Source: CBFDBF01 sp050293315
GTDB lineage: Bacteria > Pseudomonadota > Gammaproteobacteria > Chromatiales > Chromatiaceae
DNA: 64,000 bases
Direction of reading: 5' to 3'
Assembly (NCBI GenBank): GCA_050293315.1
Contig: JBNKMS010000023.1
Span: 186,001-250,000 of the forward strand
Part shown: in pieces, positions 33,201 through 43,414 of the stretch
How the letters are laid out: the number at the start of each line of letters is the position of its first letter
Numbering within the stretch: the first letter of the stretch is position 1
The notes under the pieces: generated by a model
Databases searched by the model: none
What the model was told of the DNA's origin: nothing
Seen by the model: only the letters and a program-made list of their open reading frames with translations
Position numbers and translations under genes: made by a program

Positions 33201-34151
33201 ATGAACGACAGAGACGCCAAGACAAAACCAGCCAACAGCGAACATAGCGAGACAGAATCTACAGACTGTTGTGCCGTTATGTTTGCTGATGTTGTCGGTA
33301 GCACCAAGCTCTATGATGAGCTGGGCGATGGGCGTGCGAACTCGATTATATCCCAGGTGATCAGCATGATGCAGGAGGTTATAGAGGAGCACTCGGGAAC
33401 TGTCGTTAAGACTATTGGTGATGAGGTGATGTGTCGCTTCAGTCGGGCGGATGATGCTGCAAATGCAGCTATAGAGATACAGGAAAAGCTTGACCTTGGC
33501 ATGGTTGATGGGATCTTTGTTGCCGTGAGGGTCGGTCTGCATGCAGGCGCGGTAATTTTCAAAGATGATGGTGATCTGTTTGGAGACACGGTCAATGTAG
33601 CCGCCAGAGTTGCAGGTATCGCCAAGGGTCGGCAGATAATCTTGACCCAATCAACGGCAAAGCAGTTATCACAGCCGTTAGCCGAGCAGACTCGAGAGTT
33701 CGATCGTGTCCCGGTTAAAGGCAAGGCGGATGAGTTGAGGGTGAGTGAGCTGGTGTGGGAGCAGGCCGGGGTGACGCGGATGGCTCCTGCGGATAACATG
33801 GGCGCACAGCTCAATGAAGAGCTGGTTTTATGCTGCGGTAGTATAAGAAAAGAGATGACGCTTAGCAGTGGTGACCTGCAGATGGGTAGAGACGCCAGCT
33901 GTGATCTGATCGTCAATACTGATCTGGTTTCTCGTACCCATGCCAAAATTTCAGTTAAACGGGGCAAATTCGTATTGTCAGACCAGAGTACTAATGGTAC
34001 CTATGTGTTGACCGATTATGGGCAACAAAACTATCTGCGTAGAGAGGAGCTGGTATTGCAGGGAGCTGGAGTTATTAGTTTAGGCGGTGTTGCATCTAAC
34101 TGTCAGCCTGAGACCTTGATCACCTACGAGCTTAAGGTGGTTGCTAAGTAG
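33201..34151 (+). CDS. class III adenylate cyclase with C-terminal FHA domain
   Basis: 316 aa from ATG 33201 (a GTG frame opens at 33186; neither has a good ribosome site). The cyclase homology domain (about residues 18-185) keeps metal Asp residues (FADVVGSTKLYD; KTIGDEVMCRF with the purine-selecting Lys) and the transition-state Asn and Arg (GDTVNVAARV). The FHA domain (about 225-300) shows MGRDASCDLIV, LVSRTHAKI and STNGTYV, so it should bind phosphothreonine peptides. A cyclase with an FHA output or input implies control by a Ser/Thr kinase. It follows dsrN by 86 bp. Confidence 0.88.
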   Translation: MNDRDAKTKPANSEHSETESTDCCAVMFADVVGSTKLYDELGDGRANSIISQVISMMQEVIEEHSGTVVKTIGDEVMCRFSRADDAANAAIEIQEKLDLGMVDGIFVAVRVGLHAGAVIFKDDGDLFGDTVNVAARVAGIAKGRQIILTQSTAKQLSQPLAEQTREFDRVPVKGKADELRVSELVWEQAGVTRMAPADNMGAQLNEELVLCCGSIRKEMTLSSGDLQMGRDASCDLIVNTDLVSRTHAKISVKRGKFVLSDQSTNGTYVLTDYGQQNYLRREELVLQGAGVISLGGVASNCQPETLITYELKVVAK

Positions 34152-34232
34152 CTGGCTTAGTTAGATTTGTCATTAACTGTAACCGATTTGCTTCGAGAGT
34201 GATCTAGTACTGTTCTAATGGAGGACAATACC

Positions 34233-34637
34233 ATGAGTGTTATACAAGAGTTTAAAGAGTTCGCGGTCAAAGGAAATGTGATTGATATGGCTGTGGGTAT
34301 CATTATTGGTGCCGCGTTCGGCAAGATTGTGTCCTCTTTTGTTGGTGATGTAATTATGCCGCCGATTGGGGTTCTCTTGGGTGGAGTCGATTTCACCAAT
34401 TTGGCAATAACTATTAAGGAAGCAGTAGGTGACGCCCCGGCCGTGGTGATTGCTTATGGTAAATTTATCCAGACGATGGTGGACTTTACTATTATCGCGC
34501 TGGCAATATTTATTGCTGTAAAGGCAATAAATTCCCTTAAGAAGCAGGAAGAGGAGGCGCCAAAGGCGCCGCCCGAGCCGTCTAAAGAGGAGCTGCTGCT
34601 TACAGAGATCAGGGATCTGTTGAAACAGAGCAAATAG
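34233..34637 (+). CDS. mscL: large-conductance mechanosensitive channel
   Basis: 134 aa from ATG 34233, eight bases after GGAGG; the in-frame ATG at 34218 overlaps that site. N-terminal SVIQEFKEFAVKGNVIDMAVGIIIG and VGDVIMPPIGVLLGG are diagnostic of TM1 and the loop of MscL; the C-terminal helix EELLLTEIRDLLKQ forms the cytoplasmic bundle. It opens on membrane tension to release solutes at hypo-osmotic shock. Confidence 0.96.
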   Translation: MSVIQEFKEFAVKGNVIDMAVGIIIGAAFGKIVSSFVGDVIMPPIGVLLGGVDFTNLAITIKEAVGDAPAVVIAYGKFIQTMVDFTIIALAIFIAVKAINSLKKQEEEAPKAPPEPSKEELLLTEIRDLLKQSK

Positions 34638-34683
34638 GAGGCTCTACCCTATAGGGGGTGCTGTTTTAGGAATTATGGACTTT

Positions 34684-34716
34684 GGGGATCCGTAAGAATT
34701 ACGGATCCCCTCTTTT
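34684..34716 (+). terminator. rho-independent terminator after mscL
   Basis: Perfect 12-bp stem GGGGATCCGTAA / TTACGGATCCCC with a GAA loop, followed by TCTTTT. It sits between the convergent mscL and glutaredoxin genes and probably stops transcription chiefly from mscL. Confidence 0.9.
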
Positions 34717-34972
34717 ATGCTTGGCTTAGAAGTGCGTCCAGCCTGCCGGCGGAGTCGAGGGCCGCGAGATCATCATAACCGCCTACGTGGTACTCATCGA
34801 TGAATATCTGCGGTACGGTTCTGCGTTTGCTGCGCTCCAGCATCTCCTGCATGGCGGCACGGTCGCCCTCTATCATCTTCTCTTCATAGGTTGCGCCTTT
34901 GCGCTCCAGTAGCGCTTTGGCACGGACGCAGTAGGGGCAGACGGCAGTGGAATATACAACTATCTTCGGCAT
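34715..34972 (-). CDS. grxC: glutaredoxin 3
   Basis: 85 aa from ATG 34972 (MPKIVVYST), preceded by GGAGAG. Dithiol active site CPYC at residues 12-15, the cis-Pro in TVPQIF and the GG motif HVGGYDDL. It reduces disulfides or mixed glutathione disulfides in the cytoplasm. The open frame extends upstream to 35059, but that part is not glutaredoxin-like. Confidence 0.95.
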   Translation of the reverse strand: MPKIVVYSTAVCPYCVRAKALLERKGATYEEKMIEGDRAAMQEMLERSKRRTVPQIFIDEYHVGGYDDLAALDSAGRLDALLSQA

Positions 34973-35062
34973 GGACGGTACTCTCCGCAGTTTCATTTTT
35001 TTAACAGATTCACTAGTATAGAGCGATTGGCGAGAATTTGTAATCACGGAGTAAATCAACAG

Positions 35063-36640
35063 ATGGCCGAGCGGTACCTGAGCTACTCCATCCCCGACGG
35101 CATGGAGGATGGGGGGTTACTGGAGACTATCCAGGCCAGCCATACGCTGCAAGCCGATCCAGTGCGCCAAGTGCAGCGCATATATCACGACAGCTTTGAC
35201 TGGCGTCTCTATCTGGCCGGTGGCGTGTTGGAGGAGGTACGGGGTGGGCACAAAGAGTGTCTGGAGTGGCGAGACCACAGTAGGGGCGAGCTGATTGAGC
35301 AGCTGGGTCTGAACCAGGAGGCCCCACGCTTTGCCTGGGATATGGCGGGAGGTGGTCTGCGTAGCCGGCTGGAACCTATCCTGGAGATGCGGAGGTTACT
35401 GCCACGGTTGCTGGTGGAGTGTACGATTACGCCGTTGCGGCTGTTAAATAGTGATGAGAAGACAGTCCTATATCTCTATCTGGAGCAGAGTAGTTGCTCT
35501 CTTCCTGATGCAGACACTGCAGTAGTTATCGGTAGACGCCTGCGACTTATGCCGGTCAAAGGTTACGCCCAGGATCTGCGACGAATGCAGCGTTTTCTGC
35601 AGGAAGATGTAGGCCTTAAAGCCGGTCCACCGGTACTACTGAAGAGGGGGTTGGAACTGCTGGGATGTCGGCCGGGAGACTACTCATCCAAGCTGGAGTT
35701 CAAGTTAGATCCAAAGCAGCGGTCTGATGAGGCGCTTAAGGGGATCCATCTGCATCTGTTGAATACTTTGGAGTCAAATATCCCTGGCACCAAGGCCGAT
35801 CTGGATAGCGAATTTCTGCACGATCTGCGGGTCGCGGTACGTCGCGCCCGCTCAGCGTTGACCCAGATCAAGGGTGTCTTTATGGATGATGAGATAGAGC
35901 AGTTCAGCTCAAGTCTCGCCTGGATCGGCAAGATTACCGGGCCGACCAGGGATATGGACGTATATCTGCTTGGTTTCGATCAGTATAAGCAGATCCTGCC
36001 ACCGGAGTATCGCGCCTATCTGGAACCGCTACGCGCCTTTTTGCAGGAGCACCAGAGGAGTGAGCAGCAGGCCATGGTGCGAAAGATCGACTCCCCTAAT
36101 TTTCGCTCCTTCTGCAAGGAGTGGCGCGAATTTCTGCAGACCCCTGCGCCCAAGGTGCCACTGGCACACAATGCGATTCGCCCTATCCAGGAGATTGCCA
36201 ACAACCGAATCGACAAGATATTCCGACGGGTGCTGAAAGAGGGCTTGGGAATAACTGCTGACTCCCCGGCTGAGGATCTGCACGAACTGCGCAAGAGCTG
36301 TAAGAAACTGCGCTATCTGATGGAGTTCTTTCAGAGTCTCTATCCAAAGAAGGAGTTGCGTCCACTAATTAAGGCGCTGAAGAGGCTGTTAGATAATCTG
36401 GGAGATTTCCAGGATATGGAGGTGCAGGCCAACAAGATAAAGGAGTTTGCCCATCAGATGGTTGAGGAGAGAAGCGTACCAGCGGACACTCTGCTGGCGA
36501 TGGGGATCCTGGTAGATGATCTATTGCGGCGCCAGCGTCAGGCACGGGATAGTTTTGCCGGATGTTTTGCCGATTTTGCGACTAAAGATAACCGCAAGGT
36601 GTTGTACCGACTCTGCTCTTCTGCGGCAAAAAGGGGGTAG
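35063..36640 (+). CDS. CHAD-domain protein with a non-canonical N-terminal region
   Basis: 525 aa from ATG 35063. The C-terminal CHAD domain spans roughly residues 220-520 and shows the paired histidine helices LHDLRVAVRRARSAL and LHELRKSCKKLRYLMEFF. The N-terminal 200 residues resemble a degraded CYTH (triphosphate tunnel) domain, but the EXEXK signature is not seen. CHAD domains bind inorganic polyphosphate and can target proteins to polyphosphate granules. The TAG stop overlaps the GTG start of a ParA-type ATPase gene. Confidence 0.85.
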   Translation: MAERYLSYSIPDGMEDGGLLETIQASHTLQADPVRQVQRIYHDSFDWRLYLAGGVLEEVRGGHKECLEWRDHSRGELIEQLGLNQEAPRFAWDMAGGGLRSRLEPILEMRRLLPRLLVECTITPLRLLNSDEKTVLYLYLEQSSCSLPDADTAVVIGRRLRLMPVKGYAQDLRRMQRFLQEDVGLKAGPPVLLKRGLELLGCRPGDYSSKLEFKLDPKQRSDEALKGIHLHLLNTLESNIPGTKADLDSEFLHDLRVAVRRARSALTQIKGVFMDDEIEQFSSSLAWIGKITGPTRDMDVYLLGFDQYKQILPPEYRAYLEPLRAFLQEHQRSEQQAMVRKIDSPNFRSFCKEWREFLQTPAPKVPLAHNAIRPIQEIANNRIDKIFRRVLKEGLGITADSPAEDLHELRKSCKKLRYLMEFFQSLYPKKELRPLIKALKRLLDNLGDFQDMEVQANKIKEFAHQMVEERSVPADTLLAMGILVDDLLRRQRQARDSFAGCFADFATKDNRKVLYRLCSSAAKRG

Positions 36641-37392
36641 TGGCTGATATGAGGATCATAGGTGTCTATAACATCAAGGGGGGGGTGGGCAAGACTGCAA
36701 CTGCGGTTAATCTGGCATATCTATCCGCCCAGGAAGGGTTGCGTACCCTGGTCTGGGATCTGGATCCGCAGGGGGCGGCGAGCTTCTACTTCCGCATCAA
36801 GCCGCGGGTAAAAGGTGGTGGCAAGAAGATGGTGCGCGGAAAACGCGACCTGGATGATCTAATCAAGGGTAGTGATTTTGACAATCTTGATCTGCTGCCG
36901 GCCGATTTCTCTTATCGCAATATGGACCTGGTGTTGAATGAGGCTAAAAAGCCGGCGAAACAGCTGCTTAAGTTGTTGCGGCCACTCTCGCATGAGTATG
37001 ACCGAATCTTTTTGGATTGCCCCCCCAGTATCTCACTAGTGTCGGAGAATATCTTTCGGGCGGCCGATATGCTGTTAGTCCCGATGATCCCTACGCCGCT
37101 CTCTCTACGCACCTATCGACAGATGCGTCGGTTCTTTCGCGATCACAAGATCAAGGGCGTCGATCTCATACCTTTCTTCTCTATGGCGGATAGGCGTAAA
37201 CGGGTTCATCTGGATATCATGGAACAGACACCAAACTCCCACCAAGAGATACTAAACAGCAGTATCCCTTATGCCAGTAGTGTCGAGAAGATGGGCATCG
37301 AGCGGGCGCCACTTGGCAGCTTTGATCCAAACTGTCCCGCCGGCAAGGCCTATGAGGAGTTGTGGCAGGAGGTAAAGGGACGGCTGCGCTGA
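36640..37392 (+). CDS. ParA/MinD-family partitioning ATPase coupled to the CHAD gene
   Basis: 250 aa. The deviant Walker A motif is KGGVGKTATAVN (residues 13-24), with WDLDPQGAAS and IFLDCPPSISLVSENI as the A' and B motifs. The GTG start overlaps the CHAD gene stop; an ATG three codons later is an alternative. No parB or parS is nearby and it is not at an origin-type locus, so it is probably an orphan ParA that positions a cargo. Given its CHAD partner, polyphosphate granules are a plausible cargo; this is inference. Confidence 0.85.
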   Translation: MADMRIIGVYNIKGGVGKTATAVNLAYLSAQEGLRTLVWDLDPQGAASFYFRIKPRVKGGGKKMVRGKRDLDDLIKGSDFDNLDLLPADFSYRNMDLVLNEAKKPAKQLLKLLRPLSHEYDRIFLDCPPSISLVSENIFRAADMLLVPMIPTPLSLRTYRQMRRFFRDHKIKGVDLIPFFSMADRRKRVHLDIMEQTPNSHQEILNSSIPYASSVEKMGIERAPLGSFDPNCPAGKAYEELWQEVKGRLR

Positions 37393-37861
37393 GCCCGCAT
37401 ACTGCACCAGCCGAACAACAATATGCTGGGTAGCCCGCGTATTACACCCCGTCGAACGATGTCTGCGGTCTCCGAGTAGGGGGAGTAACAGGTAGTAAGG
37501 GTGGTCACCCCAAACCCGTTCGACGCAGCCGAGCACCGCAACGATTGAGGGATAAGGCCCGTAGGGGCGCCACATGGCAAGGATTGCTCCTGCAATCCTT
37601 TTGCATTCCCCACATCCCTGTGGGTCAGACCGGCGCCTCCATCGCGGGCAATGGATTGCTCGTCGATGGAGCCCCTGAGATCGTGAGGAGCGCAGGGTAC
37701 CCGTAGGGCAAGTCGTCGGGCGCTCTTTTCTTTCGTCCCTTTCTTTTGAGCGTCCAAAAGAAAGGGACTTGCAGCCTGACATAAAGGCGAGAAAAAGGAT
37801 TCAGTCTAGATAGGCTGCGAAACTAATTACCGAGGATGTAAGAACTGTTCAGAAGTTGGAG
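37393..37861. repeat. structured intergenic repeat region with multiple hairpins
   Basis: 469 bp without a believable gene. Hairpins include AAGGATTG-CTCCTG-CAATCCTT (37579-37600), arms CTCCATCG and CGATGGAG around 37636-37675, and a perfect 14-bp stem GTCCCTTTCTTTTG / CAAAAGAAAGGGAC (37735-37768) around a six-base loop. The last resembles a widespread proteobacterial intergenic element that yields spurious small ORFs. The minus-strand frame here (37252-37782) reads as low-quality Arg/Pro/Ser-rich text and is rejected as a gene. Confidence 0.6.
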
Positions 37862-38221
37862 CTAAGAAGAGGTTCCATCCGTGGATGGATTCCCGTTATT
37901 TGGCTCATATGGCCGATAATGTTTTATCTTGCGCCTGATATTACGCTGTACCACTACTCCCTCGATTCTGTAGTTGCCAGCCTGAAGCTCTATATCGGGG
38001 TAGTCTTGGTGCAGGGCCACCAGTTTTTCACGCCCCTCTGCATCGCGGATAAACTGACGAAACCAGCGCTCCTCTCCGGCCGTAGCGACCACAAAGGCAC
38101 CGTTGGCACACACATTTGATGGCTCCAGTACAATAATGCACTGTGCCGGGAACTCCGGTTCCATACTGTCATCCAGCACCTGTAAAGGGTAGAGTTCGTT
38201 ATAACTACAATCCTGGACCAT
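37862..38221 (-). CDS. S24/LexA-like peptidase-fold protein lacking a DNA-binding domain
   Basis: 119 aa. The motif LDDSMEPEFPAQCIIVLEP matches the catalytic-serine segment of LexA/UmuD/S24 proteins. The segment that should carry the catalytic lysine reads EERWFRQFIRD, with Arg or no base instead of Lys. There is no helix-turn-helix. So it may be a non-cleaving S24 fold, perhaps a binding protein rather than a repressor. It lies divergent from cca with about 107 bp between. Confidence 0.7.
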   Translation of the reverse strand: MVQDCSYNELYPLQVLDDSMEPEFPAQCIIVLEPSNVCANGAFVVATAGEERWFRQFIRDAEGREKLVALHQDYPDIELQAGNYRIEGVVVQRNIRRKIKHYRPYEPNNGNPSTDGTSS

Positions 38222-38328
38222 TTAATTAACCTGAACAATTGGGTGGAGATGCCTATCTGGCATGCCGTAAGTATGTATTCTAACATGTCACACGAAATAG
38301 CAGCCGAATATTGCCCTGGAGTGGTGGC

Positions 38329-39444
38329 ATGAAGATATATCTGGTCGGTGGTGCCTTGCGTGACAGGCTCTTGGGCCTGCCAGTGGTCGAGCGTGACTGG
38401 GTAGTAGTGGGGGCCACCGCGGCCGAGATGGAGCAGCAGGGATTCCGCCGGGTTGAGGCCGATTTTCCGGTATTCCTGCATCCGCAGAGCGGTGAGGAGT
38501 ATGCCCTGGCACGTATCGAGACCAAGACTGCACCTGGCTACAGTGGGTTCAAGGTGGATGCAGGAGTGGAGATCACGCTGGAACAGGACCTGCAGCGACG
38601 CGACCTTACCATAAACGCCATGGCCGAGGATGAGACCGGCACTCTGATAGACCTGTTTGGCGGGCGTGAGGATCTGGAGCAGCGGGTGTTGCGCCATATC
38701 ACACCAGCCTTCAGTGAGGACCCGGTGCGGTTGCTGCGGCTGGCCCGTTTTGCCGCCAAACTCGATTTTCGTGTCGCCGAAGAGACCCAGGAACTTATGC
38801 GGGAGATGGTTGCTGCGGGAGAGCTACAGGCCCTGCAATCGGAGCGGATCTGGAGGGAGATGGAGCGTGCCTTGGGAGAGGGTTATCCATGGCGCTTCTT
38901 TGAGGTACTGCAGGAGGTTGGCGCGTTAGAGATCCTGCTGCCGCAATTGGCGCTAGAATTGAAGCGACAGCCTGAGAACCTTGTTTCCCTGAAGCGGGCG
39001 GCAGCCAGCAGCGGTGCCCCGGTGGTGCGGTTTGCGGTAGCGATGTCGGCGTTGGCTACCAGTGGTATCGATCTGGATCGGTTCTGCCGTGAGATACGTG
39101 CCCCCCGTAATTACTGTGAGCAGCTACAGCTCCTACAGGATTGCGGTGAGTTGTTTCGGGATGCCGGCGAGGGCAGGGCTGAATCGATGCTGCAGCTGAT
39201 AAAACAGAGTCGGGCTGCACAGCAGAGAGAGCGGTTTGACCATTTTTGCATGGCCGCCAGCGCCATCTGGCCAGACCGGGCGGCTGCTGCCAACCATAAT
39301 CTGGGACAGGCCCTGGAGGCTATTGCTGGGGTCTCCAGTAGGGAGCTGCAGCAGCAGGGCTACAGTGGTGTTGAGCTGGGTGAAGAACTGGAGCGGCGAC
39401 AACTTGAGGTAATCATGCAGTTAGAGAGAGGTTCGAGTAGATAG
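38329..39444 (+). CDS. cca: CCA tRNA nucleotidyltransferase (no HD domain)
   Basis: 371 aa from ATG 38329 (MKIYLVGGALRDRLLGLP). Nucleotidyltransferase motif GGALRD, then RDLTINAMA and the RLLRLARFAAKLDF neck motif typical of gammaproteobacterial CCA enzymes. It adds or repairs the 3' CCA of tRNAs. It is shorter than the E. coli enzyme (412 aa) and lacks an obvious HD phosphohydrolase signature at the C-terminus. Confidence 0.94.
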   Translation: MKIYLVGGALRDRLLGLPVVERDWVVVGATAAEMEQQGFRRVEADFPVFLHPQSGEEYALARIETKTAPGYSGFKVDAGVEITLEQDLQRRDLTINAMAEDETGTLIDLFGGREDLEQRVLRHITPAFSEDPVRLLRLARFAAKLDFRVAEETQELMREMVAAGELQALQSERIWREMERALGEGYPWRFFEVLQEVGALEILLPQLALELKRQPENLVSLKRAAASSGAPVVRFAVAMSALATSGIDLDRFCREIRAPRNYCEQLQLLQDCGELFRDAGEGRAESMLQLIKQSRAAQQRERFDHFCMAASAIWPDRAAAANHNLGQALEAIAGVSSRELQQQGYSGVELGEELERRQLEVIMQLERGSSR

Positions 39445-39448
39445 CAAT

Positions 39449-41098
39449 ATGGTAGTGACCAATAGACATCAGAAGGGGACGCTCTCGAGCGGCAGCGGCC
39501 TCTCTGCCCCACCTCCAGTGGGTGAGGCATCCATCCTCCATATCCTGCTGGGCGGACGCCTGCTGCTACCGCTTGCCACCCTGCTGCTGGCGCTGGTTGG
39601 AGGTGTGGTCACAGCCGTGCTGCTCTATATGAAGCCGGAGCGTAGTGGCGAGCTTTTCCCCTGGCTGTTGGCGCTGCTCTGCTTGGCACTGATCACCGCC
39701 CTGGTGGGCGCGGTGCGGCTCCGTAGCCAGCTGTTGAAGCCCCTGGTCCGACTGGAGCAGTCGGTGGCCAAGGTGTGCCAGGGCGATCCACTCAACACCC
39801 TGCCATTCGAGCATGTAGGCGTACTGGGTTCGGTAGTGCGTGATTTTGACAGCTTGAGCGGTGAGTTGACCGAGATCTATGCCGATATGGAGGAGCGGGT
39901 CGATCATCAGACCAGGCGGTTGTCGCAGCAGACCGCTTCCCTGCAGATCCTGTATGACGTCGCTGCCAGTATCAACCAGGTGGGGGATTTGGATGCACTG
40001 TTAATCCGCTTTCTACGCATCCTGCATGATCTGGTTAGAGCCCGCTCGGCCAGTGTCTATCTGGTGATCGCCGAGGGGCGTACCCGACTGGTCGGGAGTA
40101 TCGGGCTGGATGGTGAGTTTGTCAGCGGCAGAGAGCAGTTGCCGCTGCCTCTATGTGGCTGTGGCAGGAGTATTTCGCGGGGAGATATTCTTTGCGAGGA
40201 TGAATCCGGCTGCTGTACCGAGGTGGTGGAGCATACGATGTTCTCGGCTGCTGAGGTGGGCTGTATCGAGGTCCCCCTGGAGTATCAGGGGGAGAGGCTT
40301 GGGTGTTACTACCTGTATGTGGACAGGGAGAGGGTGGATGGGAGCAAGGAGCTGCTTGACCTGCTAATGGCTATCGGCAGCCATCTCGGCGTGGCCATAG
40401 CCCGAAGAAATCTGGATGAGGAGTCACGGCGGCTATCCATTATTGAGGAGCGTACCACCCTGGCCCATGAGCTACATGACTCATTGGCCCAGACCCTGGC
40501 CAGCCTCCGTTTTCAAATCCGTATGCTGGAGGATACACTGGATAAAAAAGTGGTCTCGGCAGAGGTCAACTCCGACCTGCAGCGTATCAGCAGCGGTATC
40601 GATGAGGCCCATACCGAGTTGCGGGAGCTGTTGAACAGTTTTCTCGCACCGGTTGGTCAGCAGGGGCTAGAGCCGGAGCTGAAGAAGCTGGTGCGGCGTT
40701 TTCGCCAGGAGAGCGGTATCCATATCCTGTTACAACGGGACTGTGCCAATATCGAGCTGGATGCGGGGGAGGAGAAGCAGATCCTGCGAATTATTCAGGA
40801 GTGTCTGGCCAATATACGTAAACACGCCAAGGCCAAAAATGTGCGTATCCTGATCTCCTGTGTGGATGAAACTGAGTATCTGTTCCTGGTGGAGGACGAT
40901 GGGGTTGGCTTCGGCGAGGCCGCGATGTCCGGGGCCCCGGGAGAGCATGTTGGTCTCTCCATCATGGAGGAGCGGGCGCGTAGACTTGGTGGAAAGCTGA
41001 GCATTGAGAGCGAGCCGGGTGAGGGTACCAGGGTAGAGTTGGTTTACAATCCACAGGAACATAGAGTGGACGATGGCAGATTGAGAGAGCGATTTTGA
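39449..41098 (+). CDS. NarX/NarQ-like sensor histidine kinase with GAF domain
   Basis: 549 aa. Two membrane helices (about residues 34-60 and 69-90) are separated by only some eight residues, so the long nitrate-sensing periplasmic domain of NarX is absent. A HAMP-like region follows, then a GAF domain with a cysteine cluster (LCGCGRSI, ILCEDESGCC, around residues 230-255). The HisKA_3 site is HELHDSLAQTL, and the ATPase shows VEDDGVGFG. Phosphotransfer is to the overlapping NarL-like regulator. The signal may be cytosolic and redox- or metal-based. Confidence 0.85.
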   Translation: MVVTNRHQKGTLSSGSGLSAPPPVGEASILHILLGGRLLLPLATLLLALVGGVVTAVLLYMKPERSGELFPWLLALLCLALITALVGAVRLRSQLLKPLVRLEQSVAKVCQGDPLNTLPFEHVGVLGSVVRDFDSLSGELTEIYADMEERVDHQTRRLSQQTASLQILYDVAASINQVGDLDALLIRFLRILHDLVRARSASVYLVIAEGRTRLVGSIGLDGEFVSGREQLPLPLCGCGRSISRGDILCEDESGCCTEVVEHTMFSAAEVGCIEVPLEYQGERLGCYYLYVDRERVDGSKELLDLLMAIGSHLGVAIARRNLDEESRRLSIIEERTTLAHELHDSLAQTLASLRFQIRMLEDTLDKKVVSAEVNSDLQRISSGIDEAHTELRELLNSFLAPVGQQGLEPELKKLVRRFRQESGIHILLQRDCANIELDAGEEKQILRIIQECLANIRKHAKAKNVRILISCVDETEYLFLVEDDGVGFGEAAMSGAPGEHVGLSIMEERARRLGGKLSIESEPGEGTRVELVYNPQEHRVDDGRLRERF

Positions 41099-41757
41099 TG
41101 CGGGTACTACTGATCGATGATCACGCCCTGTTTCGGGTTGGGCTGCAGCAGCTGCTGCAGCGCCTCGATATAGAGGTGATAGCAGCGACCGGCGACTGTC
41201 GAGAGGGTATAGAGCTGACGGTTGAGCAGGAGCCGGATGTGGTGCTGCTGGATATGCGGATGCCCGATATGTATGGCATCGACGTGCTCAAGGAGCTGCG
41301 TAGCCACAACCCTGGCCAGCCGGTGGCTATGCTCACCACCAGTCGGGAGGAGTGCGACCTGATTGAGTCGCTGCAGAATGGTGCCCAGGGCTATCTATTG
41401 AAGGAGATGGAACCGGATGATCTGGTTGAGGCGCTGCAGAAGATCAGTTCTGGGAGCACTGTGGTGGCGCCGGAGCTGACCGGCATCCTGGCCAAGGCGG
41501 TGCAGGGGGGGGAAGAGGCAGAGAGACAGGAGGCGGGCGTCGATATCTTCTCCAAACTCACCCCGCGCGAACGCGAGATCCTCTGCCACCTGGTAGAGGG
41601 CCAGAGTAACAAGTTAATAGCGCGTGATCTGGGGATATCTGACGGTACGGTCAAACTGCATGTAAAGTCGATCATGCGTAAATTAGATGTTCACTCTAGG
41701 GTGGAGGCTGCGGTGCTTGCGGTGGAGCGCGACCTCTGTGCGCGGGAGAGAGAGTAG
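41098..41757 (+). CDS. NarL/FixJ-type response regulator
   Basis: 219 aa from the ATG at 41098, overlapping the kinase stop as TGATG. The receiver domain starts MRVLLIDDHALFRVGLQQLL with the phosphorylated Asp in VVLLDMRMPD, and the K in GYLLKEMEP. The LuxR-type helix-turn-helix is LTPREREILCHLVEG..NKLIARDLGISDGTVKLHVKSI. It pairs with the kinase just upstream. No nitrate reductase genes are in the window, so its targets are unknown; a link to respiratory or sulfur gene control is possible. Confidence 0.92.
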   Translation: MRVLLIDDHALFRVGLQQLLQRLDIEVIAATGDCREGIELTVEQEPDVVLLDMRMPDMYGIDVLKELRSHNPGQPVAMLTTSREECDLIESLQNGAQGYLLKEMEPDDLVEALQKISSGSTVVAPELTGILAKAVQGGEEAERQEAGVDIFSKLTPREREILCHLVEGQSNKLIARDLGISDGTVKLHVKSIMRKLDVHSRVEAAVLAVERDLCARERE

Positions 41758-41788
41758 AGTGCGCCAGCGAATCTCTACTCCAGAGGGG

Positions 41789-43410
<1,622 letters not shown>

Positions 43411-43414
<4 letters not shown>

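Noticed and set aside
36640..37392. Chromosomal ParA of a parABS system near the origin
   Set aside because: No parB, parS-like palindromes, gidA/gidB or dnaA neighbours; it is coupled to a CHAD gene instead.
37252..37782. 176-aa minus-strand open frame over the parA-like gene end and the repeat region
   Set aside because: Reads as Arg/Ser/Pro/Gly-rich text typical of a spurious frame in a structured intergenic element; overlaps a real gene on the other strand.
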